Below, one piece after another: positions 16,782 through 23,860 of a stretch of DNA of 27,562 nucleotides. This stretch comes from DASVEE01 sp036399695. Its GTDB lineage: Bacteria > Acidobacteriota > Thermoanaerobaculia > Gp7-AA8. The notes under the pieces were generated by a model. It saw only the letters and a list, made by a program, of their open reading frames with translations. It searched no databases and was not told where the DNA came from. Every line of letters begins with the position of its first letter. The stretch's first letter is position 1. The DNA is taken from the NCBI GenBank assembly GCA_036399695.1, contig DASWMP010000091.1, forward strand, positions 1-27,562, read 5' to 3'. Both the position numbers and the translations under genes were made by a program.

Positions 16782-17741
16782 TCACAGCAGCACCGTCCCC
16801 TTTACGAAATCGTCCGGCCGCGCCTCGACGTCGTTGAGCGCCCGGTCGAGCTGATCGAGCGCATACGTGTGCGTCAGCAGCGGCCACGGATCGATCCGCC
16901 CTGCCAGCACCGCGTCCACGCCGTCCTGCATCCCGCGCACGTACGCCTCAGGGACCCGTTCGTGGGCGTTGACCACGTCCAGACCCAGCCAGTTCCAGTT
17001 CTGCATATTCACCTGGCGGGGGCCGTCCTGGTGGTAGCCGGCGATGACGAGGCGGCCGCGGGTGCCGATGATGTCGTTGGCGATGTCGAGGGGCCACTGG
17101 GTGCCGACGCATTCGATGACGCGCTCGGCGCCGCGTCCTTCAGTGATCTCTTCTTTCACCTTGCGGACGATGTCCCAGTGATCGGTCATCGGGATGGTGA
17201 CGTCGGCGCCGCACTGTTTGGCGAGCTCGCGTGCGGCTTCGCGGCGGGAGATGGCGACGACGCGTGCGCCGGCGGATTTCGCGAGCTGGATCACGAGATT
17301 GCCGAGGAAGCCGGCGCCGATGATGGCGACAGTCTGGCCAGCTTCGATCTCCGAGCGGCGGAAGATGTTCATCGCGCAGCCGATCGCTTCACCGGGGAAG
17401 ATCTTGAAGTGGTCGGGGATGCGGACGACGGAGCCCTCGTCGGCGAGGTCGTACTCGGCGAAAGCGCGGCCGGAGAGAAAGGCGACGCGCTCGCCGGCTT
17501 TGACGGCCGTCACGCCGTCGCCCACTTCATCGACGACGCCCCACCCTTCGTGACCGGGCGCGCCGGAGTCGAGCGGATAGTTGAACCATTCGCGTCCCTC
17601 CCACACCGGGAGGCTGGACGCGCAGACGCCGCATCCTTCGAGCCGGATGCGCACCTGGCCGGCAGCGGGAGCCGGCTTCGGGACGGAGGAAACCTGGAGG
17701 GTGCGGGACCCTGCGATGACTGCTGCTTGCATTGTCGACAT
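16782..17741 (-). CDS. Zinc-type MDR dehydrogenase
   Basis: This is a 319-residue medium-chain dehydrogenase/reductase. GCGVCASSLPVW holds the catalytic-zinc Cys and GAPGHEGWGVV the His-Glu pair. The coenzyme domain has VAIIGAGFLGNLVIQLAKSAGARVVAIS (GxGxxG). The four-Cys structural-zinc lobe is absent, as in a subset of the family. It probably oxidises or reduces a sugar alcohol or nucleotide-sugar intermediate; substrate unknown. ATG 17741 is used; an ATG three codons later is possible and neither has a clear Shine-Dalgarno. Hairpin D lies immediately upstream and hairpin C immediately downstream, so it is the only operon member without start/stop overlaps. Confidence 0.9.
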   Translation of the reverse strand: MSTMQAAVIAGSRTLQVSSVPKPAPAAGQVRIRLEGCGVCASSLPVWEGREWFNYPLDSGAPGHEGWGVVDEVGDGVTAVKAGERVAFLSGRAFAEYDLADEGSVVRIPDHFKIFPGEAIGCAMNIFRRSEIEAGQTVAIIGAGFLGNLVIQLAKSAGARVVAISRREAARELAKQCGADVTIPMTDHWDIVRKVKEEITEGRGAERVIECVGTQWPLDIANDIIGTRGRLVIAGYHQDGPRQVNMQNWNWLGLDVVNAHERVPEAYVRGMQDGVDAVLAGRIDPWPLLTHTYALDQLDRALNDVEARPDDFVKGTVLL

Positions 17742-17754
17742 TAGATGAATCGTT

Positions 17755-17834
17755 GCTGGTTGTTGGTTTTTGGTTTTGGTGAAGGCAACTCCGAGCGGAG
17801 CACCAACAACCAAAAACCAACAACCAAAACCAGC
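17755..17834. repeat. Tandem-repeat hairpin element D
   Basis: The left arm (17755-17781) is GCTGGTTGTTGGTTTTTGG continuing as TTTTGGTG. The right arm (17801-17834) is CACCAACAACCAAAAACC, a further ACAACC unit, and CCAGC, its reverse complement with one extra unit. The 19-nt loop holds CTCCGAGCGGAG, itself a small palindrome. The element lies inside the operon between the epimerase stop and the dehydrogenase start. The pairing potential is high (more than 25 bp). Confidence 0.85.
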
Positions 17835-17847
17835 CCTCAGCCTCTAT

Positions 17848-18981
17848 CTACTCGGACACGGGGACGCTTGCTACCGTGACGTCGCTGGTGGCGCGGGCGA
17901 CGAGCTGCGGTTTCGCGACGAGCTGCGGCGTTTCCTCGCCGTGCTGCACGAGGGCCGGGACACCTGACTCGATGAGCCACTCGCGCAGCCTGCGAATGCC
18001 GTCGGCGACGCTGACGCGCGGTTGCCAGCCGGTGAGCTTGCGGAAGAGTTGCGTGTCGGAGACGTAGTACTTCTGGTCGCCGGTGCGCCAGTCGCCCCAT
18101 TCGACTTTCGGTTCGCGCCCGTCGAAGCGGGTGATCATGCTCAGCAGCTCGCGCAGAGAGATCGTGCTCCCGGGCCCGCCGCCGATGTTGAAGGCGAGGC
18201 CGGAGCAGACGTCGATCTGTTCGGCCGCGAGGAGAAAGGCCTCGACGAGGTCCTCGACGAAGAGGATGTCGCGCACCTGCTTGCCGTCGCCGTAGATCGT
18301 GATCGGCTCCCGGTTGAGCGCACGAATGAGGAAGTGGGCGACCCATCCCTGATCCTCGGTGCCGAACTGGTGCGGCCCGTAAATGCAGCTCATACGGAAG
18401 ACGACCGTCTGCAGCCCATAGCTGCGGGCGTAATCGCGGATGTACTGGTCGGCCGTCCCTTTCGAGCAGCCGTACGGGCTGTGGAAGTCGAGCGGACGCT
18501 CTTCACTCACGCCGTGGTGCAGGATCTCGGGGCGCCGCGGCGCGTAGCGCACCGCTCCCTCGTCCATGACGAGGTCCTCGAGACCGCCGTAGACCTTGTT
18601 CGTGGAGGTGAAGATGAGCGGCGGGCGATGGCTGCTGTTGCGGATGGCCTCGAGCAGGTTGAGGGTGCCGACGGCGTTGATCTCGAAGTCCTCCACCGGA
18701 TCGGCGAGGCTGGTCGTGACCGCGACCTGCGCGGCGAAGTGGAAGACCAGCGTGGCACGGCGGACGGCTTCCCGGACGGCCTTGACGTCACGGACGTCGG
18801 CGACGCGCACGGTGAGCAGGTCGCCGTGGGTTTCGCGGAGCCATTCGAGGTTCCGCTCGACGCCGTGGCGCGAGAGGTTGTCGAGCACGCAGACCGGCTG
18901 GCCGCCGCTCATGAGGCGATGGGCGAGGTTGGTGCCGACGAACCCGCAACCGCCGGTGATCAGCACGTACGACCGGTTCAT
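17848..18981 (-). CDS. NAD-dependent epimerase, CDP-paratose/tyvelose 2-epimerase-like
   Basis: This is a 377-residue extended short-chain dehydrogenase. LITGGCGFVGTNLAHRL is the NAD-binding GxxGxxG loop. TSTNKVYGG is the strand motif seen in CDP-tyvelose/paratose 2-epimerases, and SPYGCSKGTADQYIRDYARSYGLQTVVFRMSCIYGPHQFGTEDQGWV carries the YxxxK dyad and family-typical continuation. It should interconvert a nucleotide sugar for the surface glycan; CDP-paratose specificity is inferred, since no other CDP-dideoxyhexose genes are in the window. ATG 18981 overlaps the upstream TGA (ATGA). The last 25 residues (Val/Ala/Thr-rich) extend beyond the usual fold. Confidence 0.86.
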   Translation of the reverse strand: MNRSYVLITGGCGFVGTNLAHRLMSGGQPVCVLDNLSRHGVERNLEWLRETHGDLLTVRVADVRDVKAVREAVRRATLVFHFAAQVAVTTSLADPVEDFEINAVGTLNLLEAIRNSSHRPPLIFTSTNKVYGGLEDLVMDEGAVRYAPRRPEILHHGVSEERPLDFHSPYGCSKGTADQYIRDYARSYGLQTVVFRMSCIYGPHQFGTEDQGWVAHFLIRALNREPITIYGDGKQVRDILFVEDLVEAFLLAAEQIDVCSGLAFNIGGGPGSTISLRELLSMITRFDGREPKVEWGDWRTGDQKYYVSDTQLFRKLTGWQPRVSVADGIRRLREWLIESGVPALVQHGEETPQLVAKPQLVARATSDVTVASVPVSE

Positions 18982-20096
18982 ACCGTCAGCCCCCTCGCGG
19001 AGAGCTCGGTGGCAGCCTGCTGCACGCGGTCGACGGCGATCTGCCCTTCGAGCCAATGGGCGATCTCGACGAGCGAGTCTTCGAGCTGGACCTTCGGTTC
19101 GTAGCCGAGCAGGTCGCGAGTGAGGGAGATGTCGGCGAAGCAGTGACGGATGTCGCCGACGCGGTACTTCCCGGTGATCTCCGGGGCGATGTCCTTGCCG
19201 AGGGCTTCGGCGAGACGGCGGCCGACCTCGAGGACCGAGTAGTTGCGGCCGCTGCCGACGTTGAAGACCGACCCGGCGACGTCAGGCGCCTTGTCGGCGG
19301 CGAGCATGCACGCCTGCACGACGTCCTGCACGCTGACGAAGTCGCGGCGCTGCAGGCCGTCCTCGTTGATGAGGGGGGCTTTGTCGTTGAGGAGGCGCGA
19401 GGCGAAGATGGCCAGGACGCCGGTGTAGGGGTTCGACAGCGCCTGGCGGGTGCCGTAGACGTTGAAGAAGCGGAGCGCCACCGTCGGGATGTTGTAGGCG
19501 CGCCCGAGGATCAGGCAGAGCTTCTCCTGATCGTATTTGGAAAGCGCGTAGACGGAGGCGAGGGCCGGCTGTTTATTCTCGGCGGTGGGGATCGGCGTCA
19601 GGACGTTACCGCGCGAGTCCATGACTTCCCACTGCCGGTTCTTGAGCTGGTCGAGCGTCCGTTCCACGCCGGCCGTCAGGTTGCCCTCGGCGTCCCTGTA
19701 GCAGCCTTCCCCGTAAATGCTCATGCTCGAGGCGACGACGAGCCGCTCGACCGGCTTCTTGATCAAAGCCTCGAGCAGCACGGCGGTGCCGCGGTTGTTG
19801 ACGTCGGTATAGGTGTCGACTTCGTACATCGACTGGCCGACGCCGACTTTGGCGGCCAGGTGAAAGACGGTATCGATGCCGTCGAGGGCTTTGGCTACTG
19901 CTTCGGGATCGCGGACGTCACCGGTGTGGAGCTCGACTTCGGCGTCGAGGTAATCGGGACGGCGGCGGTCATCGCCGTGTACCTGAGGATCCAGATTGTC
20001 AAGGATGCGGACTCTGTCACCGCGCTGAAGTAGGGCATCGGCGAGGTGTGAGCCGATGAACCCGGCACCCCCGGTAATCAGGACTGCTCTGCTCAT
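18978..20096 (-). CDS. NAD-dependent epimerase, dTDP-L-rhamnose 4-epimerase/GalE-like
   Basis: This is a 372-residue extended SDR. It has LITGGAGFIGSHLADALL at the N-terminus, SSMSIYGEG as the catalytic Ser region, and PASVYALSKYDQEKLCLILGRAYNIP with the inserted segment common in WbiB-type dTDP-L-rhamnose 4-epimerases (read here as ALASVYALSKYDQE). RFFNVYGTRQALSNPYTGVLAIFASRLLN is also typical of that group. UDP-glucose 4-epimerase activity is the alternative. It is the first gene of the saccharide operon. AAGAGG lies 8 nt before the ATG and a sigma-54-type promoter about 75 nt upstream. Its stop overlaps the next gene. Confidence 0.88.
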   Translation of the reverse strand: MSRAVLITGGAGFIGSHLADALLQRGDRVRILDNLDPQVHGDDRRRPDYLDAEVELHTGDVRDPEAVAKALDGIDTVFHLAAKVGVGQSMYEVDTYTDVNNRGTAVLLEALIKKPVERLVVASSMSIYGEGCYRDAEGNLTAGVERTLDQLKNRQWEVMDSRGNVLTPIPTAENKQPALASVYALSKYDQEKLCLILGRAYNIPTVALRFFNVYGTRQALSNPYTGVLAIFASRLLNDKAPLINEDGLQRRDFVSVQDVVQACMLAADKAPDVAGSVFNVGSGRNYSVLEVGRRLAEALGKDIAPEITGKYRVGDIRHCFADISLTRDLLGYEPKVQLEDSLVEIAHWLEGQIAVDRVQQAATELSARGLTV

Positions 20097-20171
20097 TCAA
20101 CGACCTCTTTCTTCCGGTTCCAGCCGGTGTAAGTGGCTGAGATCGGCTTGCGTCTTCTGCAAACGCAAAAA

Positions 20172-20187
20172 AGCAACATTCCTGCCA
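20172..20187 (-). promoter_or_regulatory. Sigma-54 (RpoN) promoter of the saccharide operon
   Basis: On the minus strand the site reads TGGCAGGAATGTTGCT. It fits the -24/-12 consensus TGGCACGNNNNTTGCW with one mismatch, and GG and GC are exactly 10 nt apart. The -12 GC is about 77 nt before the epimerase ATG, so transcription would start near 20160. Sigma-54 promoters need an enhancer-binding protein, which is not encoded in the window. Confidence 0.7.
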
Positions 20188-20298
20188 TGGCTGGCCTCGG
20201 CAACTTGCGTGACGCGGAAAGGTGACTTCCGGCGGTTACCTGGAGGGAATGGAACGGATGCGACGGACAGGATCTGGGAGGTCCGAACACGGCCGGTG

Positions 20299-21153
20299 CT
20301 ACCTGGCCGCGCTCTCCAGATGGCGCAGCAGGGCGCGGAAGCGGCGCTCGCTCTCCTCCTGGGAGTCGATCTCTTTAGATAACTTGTCGACGTGCGACCC
20401 GGTGCGCAGCTCCAGGGCCGGGTCGCGCAGGAGCATGCGGATGAGCATGTCGGAGATCGCGAATTGCTGCGGCAGCTCGATGCCGCGGCTGGCGGCTGCG
20501 GCGGTGATGGCCTGGCGGGCTGTCTGAGGGAGCTCGCGCAGGTGCCCGACGAGCGTCGTCTCGATGTGGCTCTCGGCAGGGGTAAGGACGGTGACGCGGC
20601 TCGCTGCCGGGTCCCAGGCCGCCGTGGCGCCGATGATGCCGCGGCTGGCCGGCAGGAAAAGCTTGTCGCCGGGATTTGGATCGAGGTTGCGGTAGATCTT
20701 CGGGCGAAGCAGACGGCCGGAGTTGCAGGCGCTGATGATGATGTAGCGGATGCCGTCCGGCTCGAGGCGTTCCTGAAGCGCGCCGACGGAGATGTAGGAA
20801 CGGGCGTCGGCGGCATCTTTGCCGGTCTGGACCTTGAGACCGTTGCCGTTGGTGCCGTGGGTCTCGAGGATGAGGGTGCGGATGGCGTGCTCGGGATCGT
20901 TGATGTTGTGCGTGCGGATCTCGCTGAGGATGTGTGCCCAGTCGGCGCTCTCGAAGCAGGCGAAGCCGAGAGCCGTGTAGAAGCGGCAGTTTCCCGCCAC
21001 GCTGAGGTCAGGGGAGAAGACGACGCCGACGCCGGCTCCGATCTCGTCAATGCGCGCGTAGTTCGCGTTGGGCCACGCCCGCGCCAGCCACGCCTCGGAG
21101 GCTTGGGCGGCAGGGGCGAGCAGGAGCGCAAGGGCGAGGAGCAGGGGACGCAT
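20299..21153 (-). CDS. Exported protein with a caspase/CHAT-like His-Cys dyad
   Basis: This is a 284-residue protein with a clear signal peptide (MRPLLLALALLLAPAAQA, cleavage near residue 18-19). IRTLILETHGTNG places H99 after a hydrophobic strand, and IRYIIISACNSGR places C143 after the next. This spacing and context are those of the caspase-fold (CHAT/C14/C11-like) dyad, and GIIGATAAWD fits the following strand. The remaining C-terminal 100 residues are helical. Overall similarity to known clan CD families is weak, so the call rests on the dyad motifs. It would act in the periplasm or outside. It lies upstream of the saccharide operon and downstream of an S/T/N-rich lipoprotein. A longer in-frame reading upstream would translate hairpin E as a G-P-M-rich segment and is rejected. 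Confidence 0.72.
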   Translation of the reverse strand: MRPLLLALALLLAPAAQASEAWLARAWPNANYARIDEIGAGVGVVFSPDLSVAGNCRFYTALGFACFESADWAHILSEIRTHNINDPEHAIRTLILETHGTNGNGLKVQTGKDAADARSYISVGALQERLEPDGIRYIIISACNSGRLLRPKIYRNLDPNPGDKLFLPASRGIIGATAAWDPAASRVTVLTPAESHIETTLVGHLRELPQTARQAITAAAASRGIELPQQFAISDMLIRMLLRDPALELRTGSHVDKLSKEIDSQEESERRFRALLRHLESAAR

Positions 21154-21169
21154 GGTGGTGGCTCGTGGA

Positions 21170-21264
21170 GAACGATGGGAGCTATGGGACCTATGCGACC
21201 TATGTTGAACCCGCGGAGCCATAGGTCCCATAGGTCCTATAAGTCCTATAGGTCCCATCGTTCC
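21170..21264. repeat. Tandem-repeat hairpin element E
   Basis: The left arm (21170-21204) is GAACGATGGGAGCTATGGG followed by ACCTATGCGACCTATG. The right arm (21220-21264) is the reverse complement with one extra 9-bp CCTATAGGA-type unit. The loop (21205-21219) reads GCTCCGCGGG on the minus strand. It lies between the terminator of the lipoprotein gene and the start of the exported caspase-like gene, within its likely 5' leader. Confidence 0.85.
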
Positions 21265-21288
21265 ACGAAAACCCGAGGACGCCCATAC

Positions 21289-21316
21289 AAAAACGACGCC
21301 GCGTGAGCGGCGTCGT
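21289..21316 (-). terminator. Rho-independent terminator of the S/T/N-rich lipoprotein gene
   Basis: On the minus strand, ACGACGCCGC, loop TCAC, GCGGCGTCGT is a perfect 10-bp stem followed by a run of T (TTTT and more from 21293 downwards). It starts 26 bases after the lipoprotein stop codon. This is the only textbook intrinsic terminator I see in the window. Confidence 0.88.
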
Positions 21317-21341
21317 GCCATGGTGACCGCTGTGCGAGAGG

Positions 21342-22271
21342 TTAGTCCTTCCGCATGCGGGTACGGGTGGTCGTGGTCGTGTCGTCGTCGTCAGCCGAGC
21401 TGGTCATGCTCTGGTTGGTGCCGCCGGTGTTGTTGCCCGTCGACGTGCCGCTGTTGTTCAGGTTGTTGCGGTTCGTGCCGCTGGTGGTCGAGCCGGTGTT
21501 GCTCTGCGAGCCGCTGGTCATGCTGCCGCTCGTCGAACCCGACATGGAGCCCGAGGTCGAGCCGCTGTTGTTGAGGTTGTTGCGGTTGGTGCCGCTGGCG
21601 GTCGTGCCGGTGTTGTTCTGCGAGCCGCTGTTGTTCTGCGAGCTGCTGTTCATGCTGCCGCTGGTCGAGCCGGTGTTGTTCTGCGAGCCGCTCGTCATGC
21701 TGCCGGACGTGGAGTCGGACGTGTTGTTGTTCCACGTCGAGTTCGACCCGGTCGAGTTCGTACCGGTCGTGCCGCTCTGATTCGTGCTCGTGGTGTGGCC
21801 CTGAACCGAGCCGGAGCCGCTCATCGTGGCGGTGTTGTCGACCGAGCCGTTCATGCTCGTGCCGCTGGTGCCGCTGACGGACGTGGTGTTGTTCGCGCTG
21901 GAACCGGTCGTGCCGGGGGCGAAGTTGCTGCTGGTGGTGTTGTTCGTGCCGGTGTTCATCGGCTGGTTGGCGGTGTTCTGCGAGCCGGCCGGCGTGCCGG
22001 TGACGTTCTCACGGTTGTCCATGCCGGAGCTGGAGGTGCCGGTGCTGGTGCCGCCGGTCGAATGCATGTTGCCCTGCATGGTGGTGGAGCCGGTGGCATT
22101 CTGCGTTTCCTGGGTACCGGTGCCGGTCGAGACGTTCGTCTGGGTGTCGGTCGTGCTGCCGGAAGTCATCGAGCCATCCGTGCCAGTCGTGTCGTTCGTG
22201 CCGGTGGACGCGCAGCCCCACAGGCCGCCGACGCACAGCATCATCGCTGCATAAAACGGTGCTTTCTTCAT
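21342..22271 (-). CDS. Low-complexity Ser/Thr/Asn/Gly-rich lipoprotein
   Basis: This is a 309-residue protein. The signal peptide (MKKAPFYAAMMLCVGGLWGC) ends in a lipobox with Cys20, so it should be lipid-anchored. Almost everything after it is S, T, N, G, Q. Imperfect repeats include SGSMTSGSQNNTGS-type blocks and SGTNRNNLNNSG twice (226-237 and 264-275). The end is ADDDD, a Thr run and RTRMRKD. It is probably an unstructured, polar surface polymer-like stalk or a glycosylation target (inference). GGAGG is a good Shine-Dalgarno before ATG 22271. It resembles the next smaller lipoprotein upstream in organisation, and a strong terminator follows it. Confidence 0.85.
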   Translation of the reverse strand: MKKAPFYAAMMLCVGGLWGCASTGTNDTTGTDGSMTSGSTTDTQTNVSTGTGTQETQNATGSTTMQGNMHSTGGTSTGTSSSGMDNRENVTGTPAGSQNTANQPMNTGTNNTTSSNFAPGTTGSSANNTTSVSGTSGTSMNGSVDNTATMSGSGSVQGHTTSTNQSGTTGTNSTGSNSTWNNNTSDSTSGSMTSGSQNNTGSTSGSMNSSSQNNSGSQNNTGTTASGTNRNNLNNSGSTSGSMSGSTSGSMTSGSQSNTGSTTSGTNRNNLNNSGTSTGNNTGGTNQSMTSSADDDDTTTTTRTRMRKD

Positions 22272-22351
22272 GATTCCTCCGTGGATTTCTTCCTGTTGGT
22301 TTTTGTTGGTGCCGGTGGAGCTCGACTCCACGCGACGGTTTGATTTCACGG

Positions 22352-22603
22352 TCATTGGGTTCGGCTGGTGGCGCTCGTATCAGTCGTGGCTGTATCGGTG
22401 GCGCTCGTGCCCTGGTACTCGGTCGTCGTTCCCGAGGTCGTGGATCCGTTGGCCGCGGTGCTCGACGTGCTGGTCTGCGTCGTGTCGGTGGACGGCGTGA
22501 TGGTGCCGGTGGAGCCTTCGGTGCTCTCCTTGTGCCCGCCTCCGCAGGCGAGCGTCGCCATCGTCACGAGGCAGATCAGCAGGGCTTGCAGCGTTCGTTT
22601 CAT
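22352..22603 (-). CDS. Small Ser/Thr-rich lipoprotein
   Basis: This 83-residue protein starts MKRTLQALLICLVTMATLAC, a signal peptide with lipobox Cys20. A short GGGHKE segment and about 55 residues of mostly Ser/Thr follow. The anchor Cys position matches the larger lipoprotein downstream (80 bp away, same strand), so the two are probably related and co-regulated. A GGAGAGG Shine-Dalgarno precedes ATG 22603. A sigma-54-like site lies 35-50 nt upstream. Function unknown; a surface-exposed flexible tail is the natural reading. Confidence 0.82.
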   Translation of the reverse strand: MKRTLQALLICLVTMATLACGGGHKESTEGSTGTITPSTDTTQTSTSSTAANGSTTSGTTTEYQGTSATDTATTDTSATSRTQ

Positions 22604-22637
22604 CACCTCTCCTTTCCCTTCTCTCACTTTCGTGTAG

Positions 22638-22653
22638 AGCAACTCCTTTGCCG
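22638..22653 (-). promoter_or_regulatory. Possible sigma-54 promoter of the lipoprotein genes
   Basis: The minus strand reads CGGCAAAGGAGTTGCT. The invariant GG and GC are exactly 10 nt apart and TTGCT matches the -12 element. The -24 side is weaker (CGGCAAA against TGGCACG). Transcription would start about 24 nt before ATG 22603, leaving just enough leader for the Shine-Dalgarno. Confidence 0.5.
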
Positions 22654-22676
22654 ATTTGTTGCAGATTCAGCAATAG

Positions 22677-23093
22677 ATGGAGCGTGAATTGCTGACTCGG
22701 CCGGTCATGAACTGGCTTCATCGCCTCTCTCCGCACGTCTACGCGATCCTCCGCATCCTCACCGGCGTGATGCTGGCGATGCACGGCACGGCCAAGCTGT
22801 GGGCGTGGCCGAACGGCAAGGTCGTGTCCGATCCCGTGATGATGTTCGCCGCCGTCGCGGAGCTGGTTGCGGGCGTGCTGATCGCCATCGGCTTTCTCAC
22901 GACGTGGGCCGGCTTCATCGCCAGTGGCACGATGGCCGTGGCGTACTTCTGGAGGCACGCCTCCGGCGGCTTCCTGCCGATCGTGAACAAGGGGGAGCTG
23001 GCGGTGGTGTACTGCTGGCTCTTTCTCTACATCGCGTCAGCGGGGGCGGGGATCTGGAGTGTGGATGCGGCCCGCCGGCGCCGGCGGCGGTGA
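22677..23093 (+). CDS. DoxX-family membrane protein
   Basis: This is a 138-residue integral membrane protein with four predicted helices: VYAILRILTGVMLAMHG, VMMFAAVAELVAGVLIAIGFL, WAGFIASGTMAVAYFW and LAVVYCWLFLYIASAGAG. The first-helix pattern ILTGVMLAMHGTAKLW and AELVAGVLIAIGF are typical of DoxX. It ends in a run of Arg, giving a positive cytoplasmic tail. Family members are linked to respiratory or redox stress functions, but the role is poorly defined. ATG 22677 is used; ATG 22707 is an alternative and neither has a good Shine-Dalgarno. It is divergent from the lipoprotein gene and convergent with ruvA. Confidence 0.85.
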   Translation: MERELLTRPVMNWLHRLSPHVYAILRILTGVMLAMHGTAKLWAWPNGKVVSDPVMMFAAVAELVAGVLIAIGFLTTWAGFIASGTMAVAYFWRHASGGFLPIVNKGELAVVYCWLFLYIASAGAGIWSVDAARRRRRR

Positions 23094-23112
23094 GCCACAG
23101 TCAGGGTGCACC

Positions 23113-23134
23113 GGACAGACAGGAGTGTCTGTCC
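23113..23134. terminator. Hairpin between convergent doxX and ruvA
   Basis: GGACAGACA, loop GGAG, TGTCTGTCC forms a perfect 9-bp stem. It lies in the 54-bp gap between two converging genes and could terminate or protect both transcripts. There is no T-tract on either strand, so it is not a standard intrinsic terminator. Confidence 0.5.
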
Positions 23135-23147
23135 CACATTAAGGCCC

Positions 23148-23744
23148 TTACTTCGTCAACTGCCGCAGCGCCGTCTTGAGCACGGCCGGGAACTCGGCCT
23201 CCGGGCCGAGCTCTTTGCGCGCTTTCTCCAGCGCGAGCTCCGCATCTTTGGGGCGGTAGCCGAGGTTGATCAGCGCGGAGTGCACGTCATCGTCGATGGA
23301 GGTGCGGGTCGGCGCGGCTGCCACGACGGCCTGCTGTTCGGGGGTGAGCACGAGCTTGTCGCGCAGCTCGAGACAGATGCGTTCCGCCGTCTTCTTGCCG
23401 ACGCCCGGGATCGTCGAGAGCTTGCGGGCATCGCCGCGGGCCACGGCGTCGGCGAGATCGGGCGCGTCGATGCCGGAGAGGATCTTCTGCGCGAGCGTCG
23501 GGCCGATGCCGGAGATGGAGATCAGCTTCTCGAACGCCTGCTTCTCTTCGCTCGTGGCGAAGCCGTAGAGCGCGAGCATGTCCTCACGCACGTGCGTGAA
23601 GATGTCGAGCGCCGCGTCGCTCTTTCCCTCGATGCGGTAATACGTCGACAGGGAGATGTGCACCAGGTACCCGACGCCTCCGGCGAGGATGAGCGCGTGC
23701 GTCGCGTCGAGCCGCTTGAGCCGCCCTTCGAGGTAGCCGATCAC
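23148..23744 (-). CDS. ruvA: Holliday junction DNA helicase subunit RuvA
   Basis: This is a 198-residue protein of normal RuvA length. Domain I (OB fold) begins MIGYLEGRL and includes YLVHISLSTYY and LDIFTHVREDMLALYGF. Domain II has two helix-hairpin-helix motifs, LISISGIGPTLAQKIL and LSTIPGVGKKTAERICLELRDKL. A flexible linker leads to domain III (DDDVHSALINLGYRPKDAELAL), which contacts RuvB. The tetramer binds four-way junctions and loads the RuvB motor. ruvB and ruvC are not in the window. It follows cysS on the same strand, separated by hairpin element B. Confidence 0.97.
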   Translation of the reverse strand: MIGYLEGRLKRLDATHALILAGGVGYLVHISLSTYYRIEGKSDAALDIFTHVREDMLALYGFATSEEKQAFEKLISISGIGPTLAQKILSGIDAPDLADAVARGDARKLSTIPGVGKKTAERICLELRDKLVLTPEQQAVVAAAPTRTSIDDDVHSALINLGYRPKDAELALEKARKELGPEAEFPAVLKTALRQLTK

Positions 23745-23759
23745 GCGCCGCTCCTGACC

Positions 23760-23858
23760 GGATTGAGGATTGAGGATTGAGGATTGAGGATGGCTGCGCT
23801 ACGCGATGACTTGGTTCTCATTCTCAATCCTCAATTCTCAATCCTCAATTCTCAATCC
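23760..23858. repeat. Tandem-repeat hairpin element B
   Basis: The left arm (23760-23789) is four copies of GGATTGA. The right arm (23815-23858) is alternating TCAATCC/TCAATTC words, its reverse complement. The 25-nt loop contains GCTGCGCTACGCGA (23793-23806), identical to the loop-side sequence of element A. It occupies virtually the whole gap between cysS and ruvA. Confidence 0.88.
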
Positions 23859-23860
23859 GT

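Noticed and set aside
21154..21321. N-terminal extension of the exported caspase-like protein giving a Gly-Pro-Met-rich, collagen-like segment
   Set aside because: It is the translation of hairpin element E; a clean signal peptide starts at 21153.
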